From positions 1 to 33,821 of the forward strand of contig NZ_QYUP01000040.1 of the NCBI RefSeq assembly GCF_003590855.1: a DNA stretch of 33,821 bases. The letters are read 5' to 3'. The translations under genes were made by a program, and so were the position numbers. The notes beneath the pieces were generated by a model. It was not told where the DNA came from and did no database searches. It saw only the letters and a program-made list of their open reading frames with translations. The DNA is from Massilia cavernae (GTDB taxonomy: Bacteria; Pseudomonadota; Gammaproteobacteria; Burkholderiales; Burkholderiaceae_D). Below are positions 24,579 to 33,821 of this stretch, piece by piece (position 1 is the first letter of the stretch; each line of letters opens with the position of its first letter).

Positions 24579-25574
24579 TTACCGTAGCGATGGGGTTCCC
24601 GGGCCCATCGCCTTGACCGCGCCCTCGCCTACCGCCGCGCCAAACTTCTTGAGCACCCGCTCAGGCAGTCCTTCGTGCGCCGTATAGTCGACAATATCTT
24701 CTACTTTCACGATATCGCGCGCAACGGTGTCGACCGTGCCGAAGCCGTCGGCCAGGCCCATGTCGACCGCCTTGGCGCCGCTCCAGTACAGGCCGGAGAA
24801 GGTTTCCGGCGTTTCCTTCAGGCGGGTACCGCGCCCGGCGCGCACCACGGCGATGAATTGCTGGTGGATTTCATTGAGCATCGCCTGGGCATGTGCCTTG
24901 TGCTTTTCCGACTGCGGGCTGAACGGATCGAGGAAGCCCTTGTTTTCACCGGCCGTCATCAGGCGCCGCTCGACCCCGAGTTTTTCCATGGTGCCGGTAA
25001 AGCCGAAGCCGTCCATCAGCACACCGACCGAGCCGACGATACTGGCCTTATTGACAAATATCCGGTCGGCCGCGGCGGCAATGTAATAGCCACCCGAGGC
25101 GCACATTTCGTCGACCACCACGTACAACTGCTTGTGCGGGTAGCCGCGGCGCAGGCGCTTGATTTCGTCGACGATAATGCCGGCCTGCACCGGACTGCCG
25201 CCCGGGCTGTTGATGCGCATTACGATCGCGACCGATCCGTTATCGGAAAACGCCTTGTTCAGCGACGGAATCACGTTGTCGGCCGAACCGCCGCCCTCGT
25301 CCTCGATATTGCCGCTGATCTCGATCAGGGCGGTGTGGCGTCCCAACGCCTCGGCATCGTCGCCGGGGAAGCTGAAATCGAAGAAAATCCATGCCGATAC
25401 GACCGCGATGCCGATGATTAACAGGCGGAAGAAGATGCTCCACCGCCGCGCCGCGCGCTGCTCCCTGATGGTGGCGAACATCAGCTTTTCCAGCGTTTCG
25501 CGCTCCCAGTTGGCGTTGATCGGGCCGGACGGCGGGTTGCTGTCGTGGTGAGGATTACTCGGGTTTTCGTTCAT
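24579..25574 (-). CDS. sppA: S49-family signal peptide peptidase (SppA-like), membrane bound
   Basis: A 331-residue peptidase of the short (one-domain) SppA type. A cytoplasmic N-terminus of about 44 residues precedes one membrane helix (FFRLLIIGIAVVSAWIFFDF). The catalytic serine is in DEMCASGGYYIAAAADRIF and the general-base lysine in MDGFGFTGTMEKLGVER. MRINSPGGSPVQAG is the strand that binds substrate. The domain faces the periplasm and degrades cleaved signal peptides and perhaps other membrane fragments. It is the last gene of rluC - HAD - Rieske - sppA, an arrangement I recall from Burkholderiales. A 23-base gap separates it from the Rieske gene. Confidence 0.88.
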   Translation of the reverse strand: MNENPSNPHHDSNPPSGPINANWERETLEKLMFATIREQRAARRWSIFFRLLIIGIAVVSAWIFFDFSFPGDDAEALGRHTALIEISGNIEDEGGGSADNVIPSLNKAFSDNGSVAIVMRINSPGGSPVQAGIIVDEIKRLRRGYPHKQLYVVVDEMCASGGYYIAAAADRIFVNKASIVGSVGVLMDGFGFTGTMEKLGVERRLMTAGENKGFLDPFSPQSEKHKAHAQAMLNEIHQQFIAVVRAGRGTRLKETPETFSGLYWSGAKAVDMGLADGFGTVDTVARDIVKVEDIVDYTAHEGLPERVLKKFGAAVGEGAVKAMGPGTPSLR

Positions 25575-25597
25575 ACTCGCTTAGGATTAAAACTTCG

Positions 25598-25978
25598 CTA
25601 CACCTGGGGCGGACGGATAAACTCATCCGGCTGCCAGTAAATCTTGCCGCCTTCCTCGCGCACGGCGATCGGCCGCAGCCGGCCGCCCTTGCACGGGCCG
25701 CCTGCGCACAGGCCGCTGTTGGGGACATAAATCGCCCCGTGGGTCGAACACATCAGGTACAGGCCGCTCGACTCGAAAAACTCGCCTTCGGCCCAGTCCA
25801 GCTCGATCGGCACGTGGGCGCAGCGGTTCAGGTAAGCATAGGCCTTGCCGTCGTAGCGCACCACGAAGCCGGTGGCGTCGTCGCCGAACGCCCGCACCGG
25901 GAAACGCACACCCTTGCCGCCTTCCAGAACGGCATCGGAATCGCAGGCAAATACCTCGTTTGCTGCTGCTTCACTCAT
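25598..25978 (-). CDS. Rieske 2Fe-2S ferredoxin-like protein
   Basis: A 126-residue single-domain Rieske protein. The cluster ligands are visible as NRCAHVP (Cys-x-His) and LMCSTHGAIY (Cys-x2-His), 32 residues apart. AVREEGGKIYW and CAGGPCKGGRLRP are also typical of the family's small ferredoxins. Such proteins pass electrons to oxygenases or act in unknown redox roles. The start ATG overlaps the stop of the HAD gene (ATGA). The start 21 bases farther upstream lies inside that gene and was not chosen. No oxygenase is in view, so the electron acceptor is unknown. Confidence 0.85.
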   Translation of the reverse strand: MSEAAANEVFACDSDAVLEGGKGVRFPVRAFGDDATGFVVRYDGKAYAYLNRCAHVPIELDWAEGEFFESSGLYLMCSTHGAIYVPNSGLCAGGPCKGGRLRPIAVREEGGKIYWQPDEFIRPPQV

Positions 25979-26655
25979 CAGGCGTTCTCGGACAGCCACT
26001 GGTGCAGCTCGCCAACCGTGCTGGCCGAATACACCGGGCCGCAGGCGTCCAGCTGGTCGGCCGGGTGCGCGCCGTACTGCACCGCGATCCCGGAAGCACC
26101 CGCGTTGTTGGCCATCAGCAAGTCGTGGGTTGTGTCGCGATCATAACGGTGGCGGCGCAGGTCCTGCCCCAACATCCCTTGTTAAGTAATCTTGCAACAT
26201 TGCAGGATGCGGCAATTGAGAATGTGCTCGTCAGCCGCAACGAGTTGACGTCGAACAGCGACAACAGGTCCGACGGCGTTCAGCGCGGCGGTTCAGGCCG
26301 ACCACGGCTCTTGCCGGTTCGCCACCGCCGGAAATTAGGCTTGCTGGGAAAGATTCGGCTCCAGCAGTGTCGTGTGAACGCCATCGAACAGCACCAGTTC
26401 GTGGTCCTTCGACAGGAAATGGTAGCGGTAGCGCTCCACCATGCGCGGGTAGTACGACGGGTCGACGCCGGGCATCACGGCCTGCATCGCCTCGAACAGC
26501 CCCAGCCCGATAACGTGGGACGCCGCGTCGTCGTGCGGAATCGGCAGACCGAGGTCTTTTGCCGCTCCCTGTATACATTTGACGATGGTGGCGGTGCTGT
26601 CCATCAGCGTGCCGTCCCAGTCGAAGACGATCAGATCAAATTGCTTTCGTGCCAT
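25978..26655 (-). pseudogene. HAD-family phosphatase (phosphoglycolate phosphatase-like), broken 3' half
   Basis: The first part is intact: MARKQFDLIVFDWDGTLMDS holds the DxDGT nucleophile motif, followed by a helical cap (GLPIPHDDAASHVIGLGLFE) and LFDGV. From about 26340 to 26170 the frame is lost several times; pieces such as VGLNR and ADEH appear in different frames, and the TGKSR-type motif is scrambled. The last 60 or so residues (DTTHDLLMANNAGASGIAVQ to HQWLSENA) are again clean. At least three indels are needed to join them. It sits between rluC and the Rieske gene, where a phosphoglycolate phosphatase-like HAD is usual. The 5' ATG has GGAG upstream. Clustered indels in 170 bases look like real decay or a low-quality patch. 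Confidence 0.8.
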
Positions 26656-26768
26656 GTTCTCCGGTCCGCGCAGCGCGGCCGGCTCCTTCCAGGTATTCGG
26701 GAGCGGGCCATCTTGCGGCCCGCGGCTTTGTCGGTGGCGGGCCGTTGTGCAGTCCGCGTTTCGGTGTG

Positions 26769-27782
26769 TCAGCGCCTGGCTGTATGCACCGGTTTCCCCA
26801 AGCTTACCAAGAAACGCTCGCATTCTGCCGGCAGCGGCGCATTTATCGTCATCGGCTTGCCGGTTTCCGGGTGAATGAAGGTGATCTGGTGCGCGTGCAG
26901 GAACATGCGCTTGAGCGCGCCGCGCGTGCCGTCGGCCTTCAGCAATGCGCGGTTGAGCGCGAAATCGCCGTACTTGTCGTCGCCAAGGATGGGAAAGCCC
27001 GACGATGCCAGGTGAACGCGGATCTGGTGGGTGCGCCCGGTCTTCAGTTCCGCTTCCAGCAGGGCGAATTTCTCCCACTTGCGCAGCAGGCTGAACACCG
27101 TATGCGACTCCATCCCGCCGGCCTGCACCGAAACGCGCCGCTCGCCGTCCGCCGTGGTGTACTTGTGCAGCGGCAGCTTGACGTGCTGGCGCGCGTTTTG
27201 CCAGTCGCCCGCCACCATGGTCAGGTAGCGCTTGTCGGTGACGCCGTCGCGCATCTGTTCGTGCAGGTTGGTCAGCGCCGAGCGTTTTTTGGCCAGCAGC
27301 AGCAAACCCGAGGTTTCGCGGTCGAGCCGGTGCACCAGTTCCAGGAACTTGGCGTCCGGGCGCGAGGCGCGCAGCTGTTCGATGACGCCGTAGGACACGC
27401 CCGAGCCGCCATGCACGGCCACGCCGCTCGGCTTGTCGATGATCAGGAGGTGGGCGTCCTCGTGCAGGATGGCGAATTCAGCGCCGGGCGCCACCGCCTG
27501 CGTTGCTTTTTCGGCAATGCGTACCGGCGGAATACGGACCACGTCGCCGCTCGCCAGCCGGTACATCTGGTCGACGCGCCCCTTGTTGACACGCACCTCG
27601 CCCGAGCGCAGGATGCGGTAGACGTGGCTTTTGGGGACACCCTTACACACGCGCAACAGATAGTTGTCGATCCGCTGGCCTGCTTCTTCTTCGGTAATCG
27701 TGACGAATTGCGCTTGAGGTTGTGCTGCCTGGCGGTCCGGTGTGGATGATGAAGGGGGAATAACATCGTTCTGCATCTTCAT
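26769..27782 (-). CDS. rluC: 23S rRNA pseudouridine synthase RluC
   Basis: A 337-residue RluA/RluC-family enzyme. The N-terminal S4 domain is QRIDNYLLRVCKGVPKSHVY. The catalytic motif is ELVHRLDRETSGLLLLAKK (the Asp attacks the uridine). GRTHQIRVHLASSGFPILGD is the C-terminal RNA-binding signature. RluC modifies three uridines in helix 39 of 23S rRNA in E. coli. Start 27782 (MKMQNDVIPP) is preferred; an ATG at 27821 lies only about 8 bases after a TATATT that could be the -10 box, which would leave no leader. It is divergent from rne, as in E. coli, and heads the HAD - Rieske - sppA group. Confidence 0.9.
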   Translation of the reverse strand: MKMQNDVIPPSSSTPDRQAAQPQAQFVTITEEEAGQRIDNYLLRVCKGVPKSHVYRILRSGEVRVNKGRVDQMYRLASGDVVRIPPVRIAEKATQAVAPGAEFAILHEDAHLLIIDKPSGVAVHGGSGVSYGVIEQLRASRPDAKFLELVHRLDRETSGLLLLAKKRSALTNLHEQMRDGVTDKRYLTMVAGDWQNARQHVKLPLHKYTTADGERRVSVQAGGMESHTVFSLLRKWEKFALLEAELKTGRTHQIRVHLASSGFPILGDDKYGDFALNRALLKADGTRGALKRMFLHAHQITFIHPETGKPMTINAPLPAECERFLVSLGKPVHTARR

Positions 27783-27821
27783 TTGCCCTGTCTTCCCAGA
27801 AATTCTCTCTAAGTCCTTCAT

Positions 27822-28468
27822 TTTGAATATATAATCGACAGGCGGCGGTCAAACCTCTGCTGGTGTAAGAATTAAAACGATATTTTACACAGGGGCGTCT
27901 CCATCGGCCTCGCCAAATTGCAAATTCGATGGAAAAAATGTGTACGCACATTCCTGCGCGAATCAGGGTTGCACCGTAGTTGTAATCGGATACCGCGCAT
28001 GAGTGCTGAATTGGATTGCTTGGAATTTAAAGGATAAGTACCGGCAAGCTTGCCTCAGGCGGGCTCGCCGGATGATGGCGTCGATAACGCTTGTCGTTTT
28101 CGCCCGACCGGGAGTTTGGCCTCGTACATAAGGCTTGTGAGGTAAAAGGCAGAAGGCGTGCCTGGGTATCCAAGCCTTTGTATGTTCGCCGTTCCAGGGT
28201 CTGGCCATTGAATTTGCTCACCGCCTGGCTTTCAACCGTGCCCCAGCTACGACCGGGCCGCATACGGGGAAGTTGCAGGTGATGCGTGCACTCGGCATGT
28301 CGATCGATCCCACCGCGCCTGTTACGGCCGTAACGCGCAGCGTTAGCGCGCCGTACGCATAGGCTATACCCACCTCCGGCACTCCGCTTCTGGCGTACAT
28401 CCCGTGTACTTTTTGCCGCTTTCATAAGCGGCACTGGATCGGCCTATGGGCCGCGGAGCTAAGAAAAA
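27822..28468. promoter_or_regulatory. Long rluC-rne divergent region, including the probable rne 5' leader
   Basis: 647 bases without a gene. On the minus strand TTTGAC and TATATT (16 apart) near 27830-27857 make a candidate rluC promoter. On the plus strand TATAAT occurs at about 27832-27837. GTGTAA and TTACAC (27863-27890) form an inverted repeat. Near the rne start, TGCCGCTTTCATAAGCGGCA is a strong hairpin. RNase E usually limits its own level through a structured leader, so a long UTR is expected. I cannot tell where the transcript starts, and I see no other gene or RNA. Confidence 0.55.
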
Positions 28469-31400
28469 ATGAAACGCATGTTGTTTAACGCTACGCAGCA
28501 GGAAGAACTGCGCGTAGCAATCGTCGACGGCCAGAAACTGATCGACATCGATATCGAGACCGCCGGTCGCGAACAGCGCAAGTCGAACATCTACAAGGGC
28601 GTCATCACCCGCATCGAACCGTCGCTGGAAGCCTGCTTCGTCAGCTACGGCGAGGACCGCCACGGCTTCCTGCCGTTCAAGGAAGTGGCCCGCACCTACT
28701 TCCGCGAAGGCGTCGACGTACGCAACGCCACCATCAAGGAAGCGCTGCGCGAAGGCCAGGAAATCATGGTCCAGGTCGAAAAGGAAGAGCGCGGCAACAA
28801 GGGCGCCGCCCTGACCTCGTTCATCTCGCTGGCCGGCCGCTACCTGGTGCTGATGCCGAACAACCCGCGCGGCGGCGGCGTATCGCGCCGTGTCGAAGGC
28901 GAAGAGCGCCAGGAACTGCGCGAAACCATGGACAAGCTCGACCTGCCGCAGGGCATGTCGGTGATCGCCCGCACCGCAGGCATCGGCCGCAACGTCGAAG
29001 AACTGCAGTGGGACCTGAACTACCTGATGCAGCTGTGGCGCGCGATCGAAGGCGCCGGCAAGCAGGGCAACGGCGCTTTCCTGATCTACCAGGAATCCTC
29101 GCTGGTCATCCGCGCCATCCGCGACTACTTCCAGCCTGACATCGGCGAAATCCTGATCGACACCGACGACATCTACGAGCAGGCTCACCAGTTCATGAGC
29201 CACGTGATGCCGGACATGGTGCACCGCGTGAAGCGCTACTCGGACGACGTGCCGCTGTTCTCGCGCTTCCAGATCGAACACCAGATCGAAACCGCCTACT
29301 CGCGCACCGTACCGCTGCCATCGGGCGGCGCCATCGTGATCGACCACACCGAAGCGCTGGTCTCGGTCGACGTCAACTCGGCGCGCGCCACCCGCGGCTC
29401 GGACATCGAAACCACCGCCTTTAACACCAACTGCGAAGCGGCCGAAGAAGTTGCCCGCCAGCTGCGCCTGCGCGACCTTGGCGGCCTGATCGTCATCGAC
29501 TTCATCGACATGGAAGTGGCGAAGAACCAGCGCGAGGTCGAAACCCGCCTGAAGGACGCCCTGCACCATGACCGCGCGCGTGTTCAGATGGGCAAGATTT
29601 CCCGCTTCGGCCTGATGGAACTGTCGCGCCAGCGCCTGCGTCCGTCGCTGTCCGAAGGCAGCCACGTGACCTGCCCGCGCTGCTCCGGCACCGGCCACAT
29701 CCGCGATACCGAATCGTCCGCCCTGCAGGTGCTGCGCATCATCCAGGAAGAGGCGATGAAGGAAAACTCGGCCACCATCCACGTGCAAGTGCCCGTCGAC
29801 GTCGCCGCCTTCCTGCTCAACGAAAAGCGCGGCGAAGTGCTGAAGATCGAGAATCGCCACCGCATCAGCGTGATCCTGATCCCGAACAAGCACCTCGACA
29901 CGCCGCACTACAAGCTCGAGCGCATCAAGCACGACGATCCGCGCCTGGAAGAGACCCAGGCCAGCTACACGCTGGCAGAGCAGGCCGAAACGGACATGGC
30001 CTACAGCAAGCGCCAGAAGGAAGACCTCAAGCCGCGCCAGGAAGCCGTGGTCAAGACCATCACCCCGGCGCAGCCCGCTCCAGTGGTCGACCGCTCGACC
30101 GTGGAAGTGCCGAAGACCGTCGCTCCCGTGCTGACCGCACCGGCCGAACAGGGCTTCTTCGCCAAGCTGAAGGCCTTCTTCTTTGGCCCAGAGGAAACCC
30201 CGGTCGAAGCGCCGAAAGCGCCTGCGGCGCCGACCAAGCCGGCCGCAGCGGAGCGCGGTGACCGCAATGTCCGTGGCCCACGTGGCCGAGGCCGTGGCGG
30301 CAAGCAAGGCGGCCGCGAGCGCGACGAGCGCGAGCCGAAGGCCCCACAGGACGAAACCGTGAAAGCGGCCGAAGCCGACACCAAGCCGGCGCGTCCGCCG
30401 CGCCAGCCGCGTCAGCCGCGTGAAGCACGCGAGCCGGTCGAAGGCGCCGCAGCAGCACCGCGCGCAGAGCGTGGCGAGCGCGCCGAACGTCCGGAACGTG
30501 GCGAGCGTCCGCCGCGCCAGCCGCGTGAGCGTGCCGAGCGCGTGCCGGCGATCGAAAGCAAGACCGACGAGCTGGCAGTCGCTCCGGTAGTGGCCGCCGC
30601 AGCTGCAGCCGCCGTCACCGTGGCGCCAGTTGTCGCCGAGCAAGAAGTCCAGGTGCCGAAGATGATCACCACGATCGGTCCGAACGGCGAGGAAATCGAA
30701 GTCGAAGCGGGTGGCGACGAGCCGCGCCGCCGCCGCCGCCGCGGTGGCCGTAACCGCAATCGCCGCGACCGCGACCAGGTTGAAGGCATGGAAGGCCAGG
30801 AAGGCGAAGGCGAACAGCCGGCGGAAGTGAAGTTCACTGTTGCTCCTGAAACTGCCGCTGCCGCTGCCGTTGCTGCGCCGGTTGCAACAGCAGCGGTTGC
30901 CGAAGCTGTCATGCCTGCTGTGGAAGCTGCACGCGAGTCCGAGCCTGCTCCAGTTGCCGAATACGCACCTGGCATCGAAGCCGCACCGGTTGAAGCCGCA
31001 CCAGCAGCACCTGCCGCTCCGGTGGTGGAAGCCGCTCCTGCTGCCGAGGCTGCTCCTGAAGTTGAAGTTGCCAAGGCGGAAGAGATCGCTCCGGTAGCGG
31101 AAGCCGCTCCAGTGTTCGAAGCTGCGCCTGTCGGCGAAACCGTTGCTGCACCGACCGAAGAAGCGCCTGCCCCGGCAGCGGCTGAAGCGCCTGCGGCCGA
31201 GCCGGTGGCGGAAGAAGCGGCACCGGCATATGCCGAGCCGACCATCTTCACGCCAGAGCCTGCACCGGAACTGGTGGCTGAGCCGGTTGCTGCGGAACCT
31301 GTCAAGGCGGAAGCTGAGCCAGCTCCAGTTGCTGCTCCTGCTCCGGTTGCCGCTGCCCCTGCTCCGGTTGCCGCTGCTCCTGCTCCTGTGGCTGCCGCAC

Positions 31401-31606
31401 CTGCGCAAGCACCGGCCCCGATTGCCGACCTGAATGAGCTGCTTGGCTCGGCAGGCCTGGTGATGGCGTCGACCGACCCGGCGAAGCTGCGCGCAGCGCA
31501 GGAAGCCGCGGCCCAGATCGCCCCGCCGGTGCGCAAGCCGCGCGAGCGCAAGCCGCTGCCGCCCAAAGTCGACGAGCCGCTGATCCAGGTCGATACCCGT
31601 CAGTAA
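28469..31606 (+). CDS. rne: Ribonuclease E
   Basis: A 1045-residue RNase E. The S1 domain is near residues 36-120 ([29 protein letters not shown]). The catalytic aspartates are in [13 protein letters not shown] and VIDFIDME. The zinc link is CPRCSGTGH (two cysteines that join monomers). The first 510 residues are the enzymatic half. [17 protein letters not shown] (near 560) is a likely amphipathic helix that could touch the membrane or a partner. Beyond it come two arginine-rich RNA-binding stretches ([14 protein letters not shown] and [14 protein letters not shown]) and a low-complexity Ala/Pro/Glu region. The end ([20 protein letters not shown]) is ordered and may be a docking motif. It would scaffold a degradosome in mRNA decay and rRNA processing. 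The gene is followed by a strong terminator. The GC skew of the tail creates a very long opposite-strand reading, which is not a gene. Confidence 0.95.
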   Translation: MKRMLFNATQQEELRVAIVDGQKLIDIDIETAGREQRKSNIYKGVITRIEPSLEACFVSYGEDRHGFLPFKEVARTYFREGVDVRNATIKEALREGQEIMVQVEKEERGNKGAALTSFISLAGRYLVLMPNNPRGGGVSRRVEGEERQELRETMDKLDLPQGMSVIARTAGIGRNVEELQWDLNYLMQLWRAIEGAGKQGNGAFLIYQESSLVIRAIRDYFQPDIGEILIDTDDIYEQAHQFMSHVMPDMVHRVKRYSDDVPLFSRFQIEHQIETAYSRTVPLPSGGAIVIDHTEALVSVDVNSARATRGSDIETTAFNTNCEAAEEVARQLRLRDLGGLIVIDFIDMEVAKNQREVETRLKDALHHDRARVQMGKISRFGLMELSRQRLRPSLSEGSHVTCPRCSGTGHIRDTESSALQVLRIIQEEAMKENSATIHVQVPVDVAAFLLNEKRGEVLKIENRHRISVILIPNKHLDTPHYKLERIKHDDPRLEETQASYTLAEQAETDMAYSKRQKEDLKPRQEAVVKTITPAQPAPVVDRSTVEVPKTVAPVLTAPAEQGFFAKLKAFFFGPEETPVEAPKAPAAPTKPAAAERGDRNVRGPRGRGRGGKQGGRERDEREPKAPQDETVKAAEADTKPARPPRQPRQPREAREPVEGAAAAPRAERGERAERPERGERPPRQPRERAERVPAIESKTDELAVAPVVAAAAAAAVTVAPVVAEQEVQVPKMITTIGPNGEEIEVEAGGDEPRRRRRRGGRNRNRRDRDQVEGMEGQEGEGEQPAEVKFTVAPETAAAAAVAAPVATAAVAEAVMPAVEAARESEPAPVAEYAPGIEAAPVEAAPAAPAAPVVEAAPAAEAAPEVEVAKAEEIAPVAEAAPVFEAAPVGETVAAPTEEAPAPAAAEAPAAEPVAEEAAPAYAEPTIFTPEPAPELVAEPVAAEPVKAEAEPAPVAAPAPVAAAPAPVAAAPAPVAAAPAQAPAPIADLNELLGSAGLVMASTDPAKLRAAQEAAAQIAPPVRKPRERKPLPPKVDEPLIQVDTRQ

Positions 31607-31627
31607 GTTGATGGGCGTTTGATACGA

Positions 31628-31656
31628 AAAAAGGGAAGCTTCGTGCTTCCCTTTTT
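31628..31656 (+). terminator. Rho-independent terminator after rne
   Basis: A perfect 12-base stem, AAAAAGGGAAGC with GCTTCCCTTTTT, has a 5-base loop and ends in a T-run, 21 bases after the rne stop codon. It should work in both directions. Confidence 0.93.
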
Positions 31657-31726
31657 GTTGGCCGGTGCGCGCGAACTCGGTGGATGCGTGCTCCGCACTT
31701 ATCCCCCCTACGGCCCTCCGAACGTC

Positions 31727-31746
31727 GTGCCCGCGAAAGCGGGCAC
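31727..31746. repeat. REP-like hairpin, dispersed intergenic repeat
   Basis: GTGCCCGC and GCGGGCAC form a perfect 8-base stem around GAAA. The surroundings, ...CGTC before and ACCCA after, match the common GCCCGCGAAAGCGGGCACCCA type of dispersed repeat seen in many proteobacteria. It lies between the rne terminator and moaA. Translating it gives VVPAKAGTH, a frequent annotation artefact. Confidence 0.75.
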
Positions 31747-31829
31747 CCATGCTGAGCCGGACCCACGCGCCGGGCCAATAAAACTGATCGCCGCCTGCGC
31801 CCTCGCTGGCCTCATGCTATCGTAGTGAA

Positions 31830-32939
31830 ATGACTGAAAAAACAATCATGTTTCGGGACGAGCGCAACCTTTCACCCGCAATACCGGCTGTCCTCGAAAC
31901 GCCCACCGGCCTGCTGGGCGACGCCCTCGCGCGCCCGCTGCACGACCTGCGCATCTCGGTCACCGACCGCTGCAATTTCCGCTGCGTGTACTGCATGCCG
32001 AAGGAGGTGTTCGACAAGGACTACGCCTATCTTCCGCACTCCTCGCTGCTGTCGTTCGAGGAAATCACGCGTCTGGCGACGCTGTTCGTGGCGCACGGCG
32101 TCGAGAAGATCCGCCTGACCGGAGGCGAACCACTGCTGCGCAAGAACCTCGAACGGCTGGTCGGCATGCTGGCTGCACTGCGCACGCCGGGGGGCCGCCC
32201 GCTCGACCTGACCCTGACCACCAACGGCTCGCTGTTGGCGAAGAAGGCGCAAGCGCTGAAGGATGCGGGCCTGAACCGCGTCACGGTGTCGCTCGACGCG
32301 CTCGACGACGCCACCTTCCGGCGCATGAACGACGTCGACTTCTCGGTCAGCGACGTCCTGAACGGCATCGAAGCCGCGCACAAGGCGGGGTTGGGGCCGA
32401 TCAAGGTCAACATGGTGGTCAAGGCCGGCATGAACGACCAGGAAATCCTGCCGATGGCGCGCCACTTCAAGGGCACGCCCTACATCCTGCGCTTCATCGA
32501 ATACATGGACGTGGGCGCATCGAACGGCTGGAACATGCGCGAAGTGATTCCGTCGGCCGAGGTTGTCCGCCGCATTTCGGCCGAGATGCCGCTGGTGTCG
32601 CTGGACGCAAACTACACCGGCGAAACCGCTGCGCGCTGGCGCTACGCCGACGGCAGCGGCGAGATCGGCGTGATCTCCAGCGTCACCCAGGCCTTCTGCA
32701 AGGACTGCTCGCGCGCGCGCCTGTCCACCGAGGGCAAGCTGTATACCTGCCTGTTCGCCACGCGCGGCAGCGACCTGCGTGCGCTAATGCGCGAAGGCCG
32801 CAGCGACGCCGAGATTTCGACCGCCATCGCCCACCTGTGGCGCGCCCGCACCGACCGCTACTCCGAAACGCGCACCATCAACACCGAGGGACTGGTGCAG
32901 GGTGAGCGCAAAGTTGAGATGTCGTACATCGGGGGATAG
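31830..32939 (+). CDS. moaA: GTP 3',8-cyclase MoaA (molybdenum cofactor step 1)
   Basis: A 369-residue radical SAM enzyme. The first 4Fe-4S cluster ligands are in [12 protein letters not shown] (Cys-x3-Cys-x2-Cys). [11 protein letters not shown] binds SAM. The second cluster motif is [10 protein letters not shown] with CLFATRG following, giving C-x2-C-x13-C. The protein ends in SYIGG, and the C-terminal Gly-Gly is essential in MoaA. It converts GTP to cyclic pyranopterin precursor with MoaC, which is not in this window. The start at 31830 has no strong ribosome site; an ATG at 31848 is an alternative. It heads a molybdenum cofactor group: moaA, a 48-residue ORF, mobA and moeA. Confidence 0.93.
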   Translation: MTEKTIMFRDERNLSPAIPAVLETPTGLLGDALARPLHDLRISVTDRCNFRCVYCMPKEVFDKDYAYLPHSSLLSFEEITRLATLFVAHGVEKIRLTGGEPLLRKNLERLVGMLAALRTPGGRPLDLTLTTNGSLLAKKAQALKDAGLNRVTVSLDALDDATFRRMNDVDFSVSDVLNGIEAAHKAGLGPIKVNMVVKAGMNDQEILPMARHFKGTPYILRFIEYMDVGASNGWNMREVIPSAEVVRRISAEMPLVSLDANYTGETAARWRYADGSGEIGVISSVTQAFCKDCSRARLSTEGKLYTCLFATRGSDLRALMREGRSDAEISTAIAHLWRARTDRYSETRTINTEGLVQGERKVEMSYIGG

Positions 32940-32942
32940 GCA

Positions 32943-33089
32943 ATGAACTCGCCCAACCAATCGTTTTCGCGTCCCAGCGACGAATGGCTACTATTTTTCG
33001 CATTACGAGACTTCGAAGACATCCAAACGTTCGATCGCAATCAACCGAGCAATCAACAAGTCCGCGAAGAGTTTGACGATGACGATTAG
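32943..33089 (+). CDS. 48-residue ORF between moaA and mobA
   Basis: An ATG 3 bases after the moaA stop opens a frame of 48 codons, MNSPNQSFSRPSDEWLLFFA, ending EEFDDDD with TAG. Its last 11 bases overlap the mobA start, so it sits exactly between two coupled genes. The product is acidic at its end and has a short hydrophobic patch in the middle. The spacing suggests it is translated, since ribosomes from moaA would pass through it to reach mobA. I do not recognise it. It could be a translational spacer or a small protein of cofactor synthesis. Confidence 0.5.
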   Translation: MNSPNQSFSRPSDEWLLFFALRDFEDIQTFDRNQPSNQQVREEFDDDD

Positions 33090-33699
33090 TCAGCAGCAGA
33101 TCTCTGGCCTGGTGCTTGCAGGCGGACGTGGTAGCCGCATGGGACACGTTGACAAGGGCCTGCAACCATTCATGGGCAAGACGATGGCGGCGCACGTGAT
33201 CGAGCGCCTCGGGCCGCAGGTCGGCGCGCTTGCCATCAACGCGAACCAGAACCTGGAGCAGTACGCTGCCTTCGGAGTACCCGTGTGGCCCGACGACCTG
33301 CAAGGCTTCGAGGGTCCGCTGGCCGGACTTGAAACCGGCCTACGCCGCTGCACGACCGAATTCCTTGTCACCGCGCCCTGCGATTCACCCTTCCTGCCGC
33401 ACGACCTGGTACAGCGGTTGTCCGAAGCGCTCGATGCCAACGACGCAGACCTTGCGCTGGCCGAAACCGAGGAGCCAGACGAAAATGGAACGATGCACAT
33501 CCAGCCGCACCCCGTATTCGCGCTGGTGCGTCGTTCCGCGCTTCCTCACCTGACGGAATTCATTGCCACTGGCCGCCGCCGCATGGACGGCTGGTACGGC
33601 GCGATCAAGGTGGTGAGGGTGCGCTTCGGCGACGCCGCCGCCTTCCGCAACATCAACACGCTGCAAGAACTGCAGCAGTTCGAAAAAGAACAAGAATGA
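33079..33699 (+). CDS. mobA: Molybdenum cofactor guanylyltransferase MobA
   Basis: A 206-residue nucleotidyltransferase. The GTP-binding signature LVLAGGRGSRMGHVDKGLQPF lies near residues 11-31, and APCDSPFLP holds the metal-binding aspartate. HPVFALVRRS and FRNINTLQEL complete the usual set. MobA joins GMP to molybdopterin, giving the bis-MGD form used by DMSO-reductase-family enzymes. The ATG at 33079 is preferred over a TTG at 33073, with GAAGAG a few bases upstream. It overlaps the 48-residue ORF in front and moeA (ATGA) behind. Confidence 0.92.
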   Translation: MTISQQQISGLVLAGGRGSRMGHVDKGLQPFMGKTMAAHVIERLGPQVGALAINANQNLEQYAAFGVPVWPDDLQGFEGPLAGLETGLRRCTTEFLVTAPCDSPFLPHDLVQRLSEALDANDADLALAETEEPDENGTMHIQPHPVFALVRRSALPHLTEFIATGRRRMDGWYGAIKVVRVRFGDAAAFRNINTLQELQQFEKEQE

Positions 33700-33821
33700 A
33701 GCAGACTACCCTGAACGACGTCACCAGCTGCCTTTCAGACTACGATCCCGACGCCTTGCCCGTCCACCACGCGCAGCGCATCATCAACGACTTCATCGCG
33801 CCGGTCAGCGCCGTCGAAAAG
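33696..33821 (+). CDS. moeA: Molybdopterin molybdenumtransferase MoeA, N-terminal part, cut by the window edge
   Basis: The first 42 codons (MKQTTLNDVTSCLSDYDPDA, then HHAQRIINDFIAPV) match the MoeA N-terminus; the VHHAQ...I..F..PV pattern is typical. The start shares ATGA with the mobA stop. MoeA inserts molybdate into molybdopterin-adenylate. The rest lies outside the window. Confidence 0.8.
   Translation, partial: MKQTTLNDVTSCLSDYDPDALPVHHAQRIINDFIAPVSAVEK

Noticed and set aside
31315..31425. Tandem repeat of Ala-Pro-Val codons near the rne 3' end
   Set aside because: It is irregular low-complexity coding sequence common in RNase E tails rather than a DNA-level repeat or CRISPR.
28364..31750. 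A 1128-residue open frame on the minus strand, opposite RNase E
   Set aside because: It mirrors the rne gene codon for codon and owes its length to the GC-rich third positions and Ala/Pro/Glu repeats. Its product is low-complexity Arg/Ala/Gly with no domain.
31720..31760. A coding region giving VVPAKAGTH
   Set aside because: This is the translation of a REP-like dispersed hairpin, not a gene.

Overview
The window looks like a high-GC betaproteobacterial chromosome, most likely Oxalobacteraceae (Massilia, Duganella or Janthinobacterium type). This rests on gene order and protein style recalled from that family: rluC - HAD phosphatase - Rieske protein - sppA on one strand, and rne - moaA - mobA - moeA on the other. 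I could not run a search to confirm it.

Region 1 (1-16715, all minus strand) is one long surface-polysaccharide operon, read from right to left. It starts with an SLBB/Wza-type export protein, a UDP-HexNAc 6-dehydrogenase (TviB/WbpO type) and a Wzz-type chain-length protein. A complete legionaminic-acid-type nonulosonate pathway follows: LegB dehydratase, LegC aminotransferase, LegG hydrolysing epimerase, LegI synthase, a NeuD/PglD-like acetyltransferase (LegH candidate), a PtmE-like CBS nucleotidyltransferase and the LegF CMP-transferase. Next is an amidation module: a WbuX/PtmG N-acetyl-sugar amidotransferase, a HisH-like glutaminase and a HisF-like partner with Leu in place of catalytic Asp11. 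The operon runs out of the window through a hexapeptide acyltransferase, a class III aminotransferase with a four-cysteine insert and the start of a PtmA-like SDR. The best inference is an acetamidino-type legionaminic acid, possibly further decorated, built into a capsule or O-chain. Four consecutive genes (wzz, legB, legC, legG) each carry one missing base. They are either base-calling errors or a block of real inactivation.

Region 2 (17403-21988) is an accessory patch. It holds an unrecognised exported protein, a DUF4160/DUF2442 pair with an in-frame amber codon in the first gene, a vapC remnant, an ORC/Cdc6-like ATPase behind an inverted repeat, a second decayed DUF2442 copy and an orphan RHH antitoxin with a parE scrap. 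The 3' end of the neighbouring fumarylacetoacetate-hydrolase (FAH) gene occurs three times: once in the intact gene and twice as orphan tails. Each orphan tail lies just after a DUF2442 3' end. The FAH 3' end therefore looks like a repeated recombination or insertion point.

Region 3 (21988-27782, mostly minus) is housekeeping: FAH hydrolase, RsuA-type pseudouridine synthase, a small Cys-containing protein, an S49 peptidase, a Rieske protein, a HAD phosphatase with a broken 3' half, and RluC. Region 4 (27822-33821, plus) has the RNase E gene with a long upstream region and a strong terminator, a REP-like hairpin, and the molybdenum cofactor genes moaA, a 48-residue ORF, mobA and the start of moeA.
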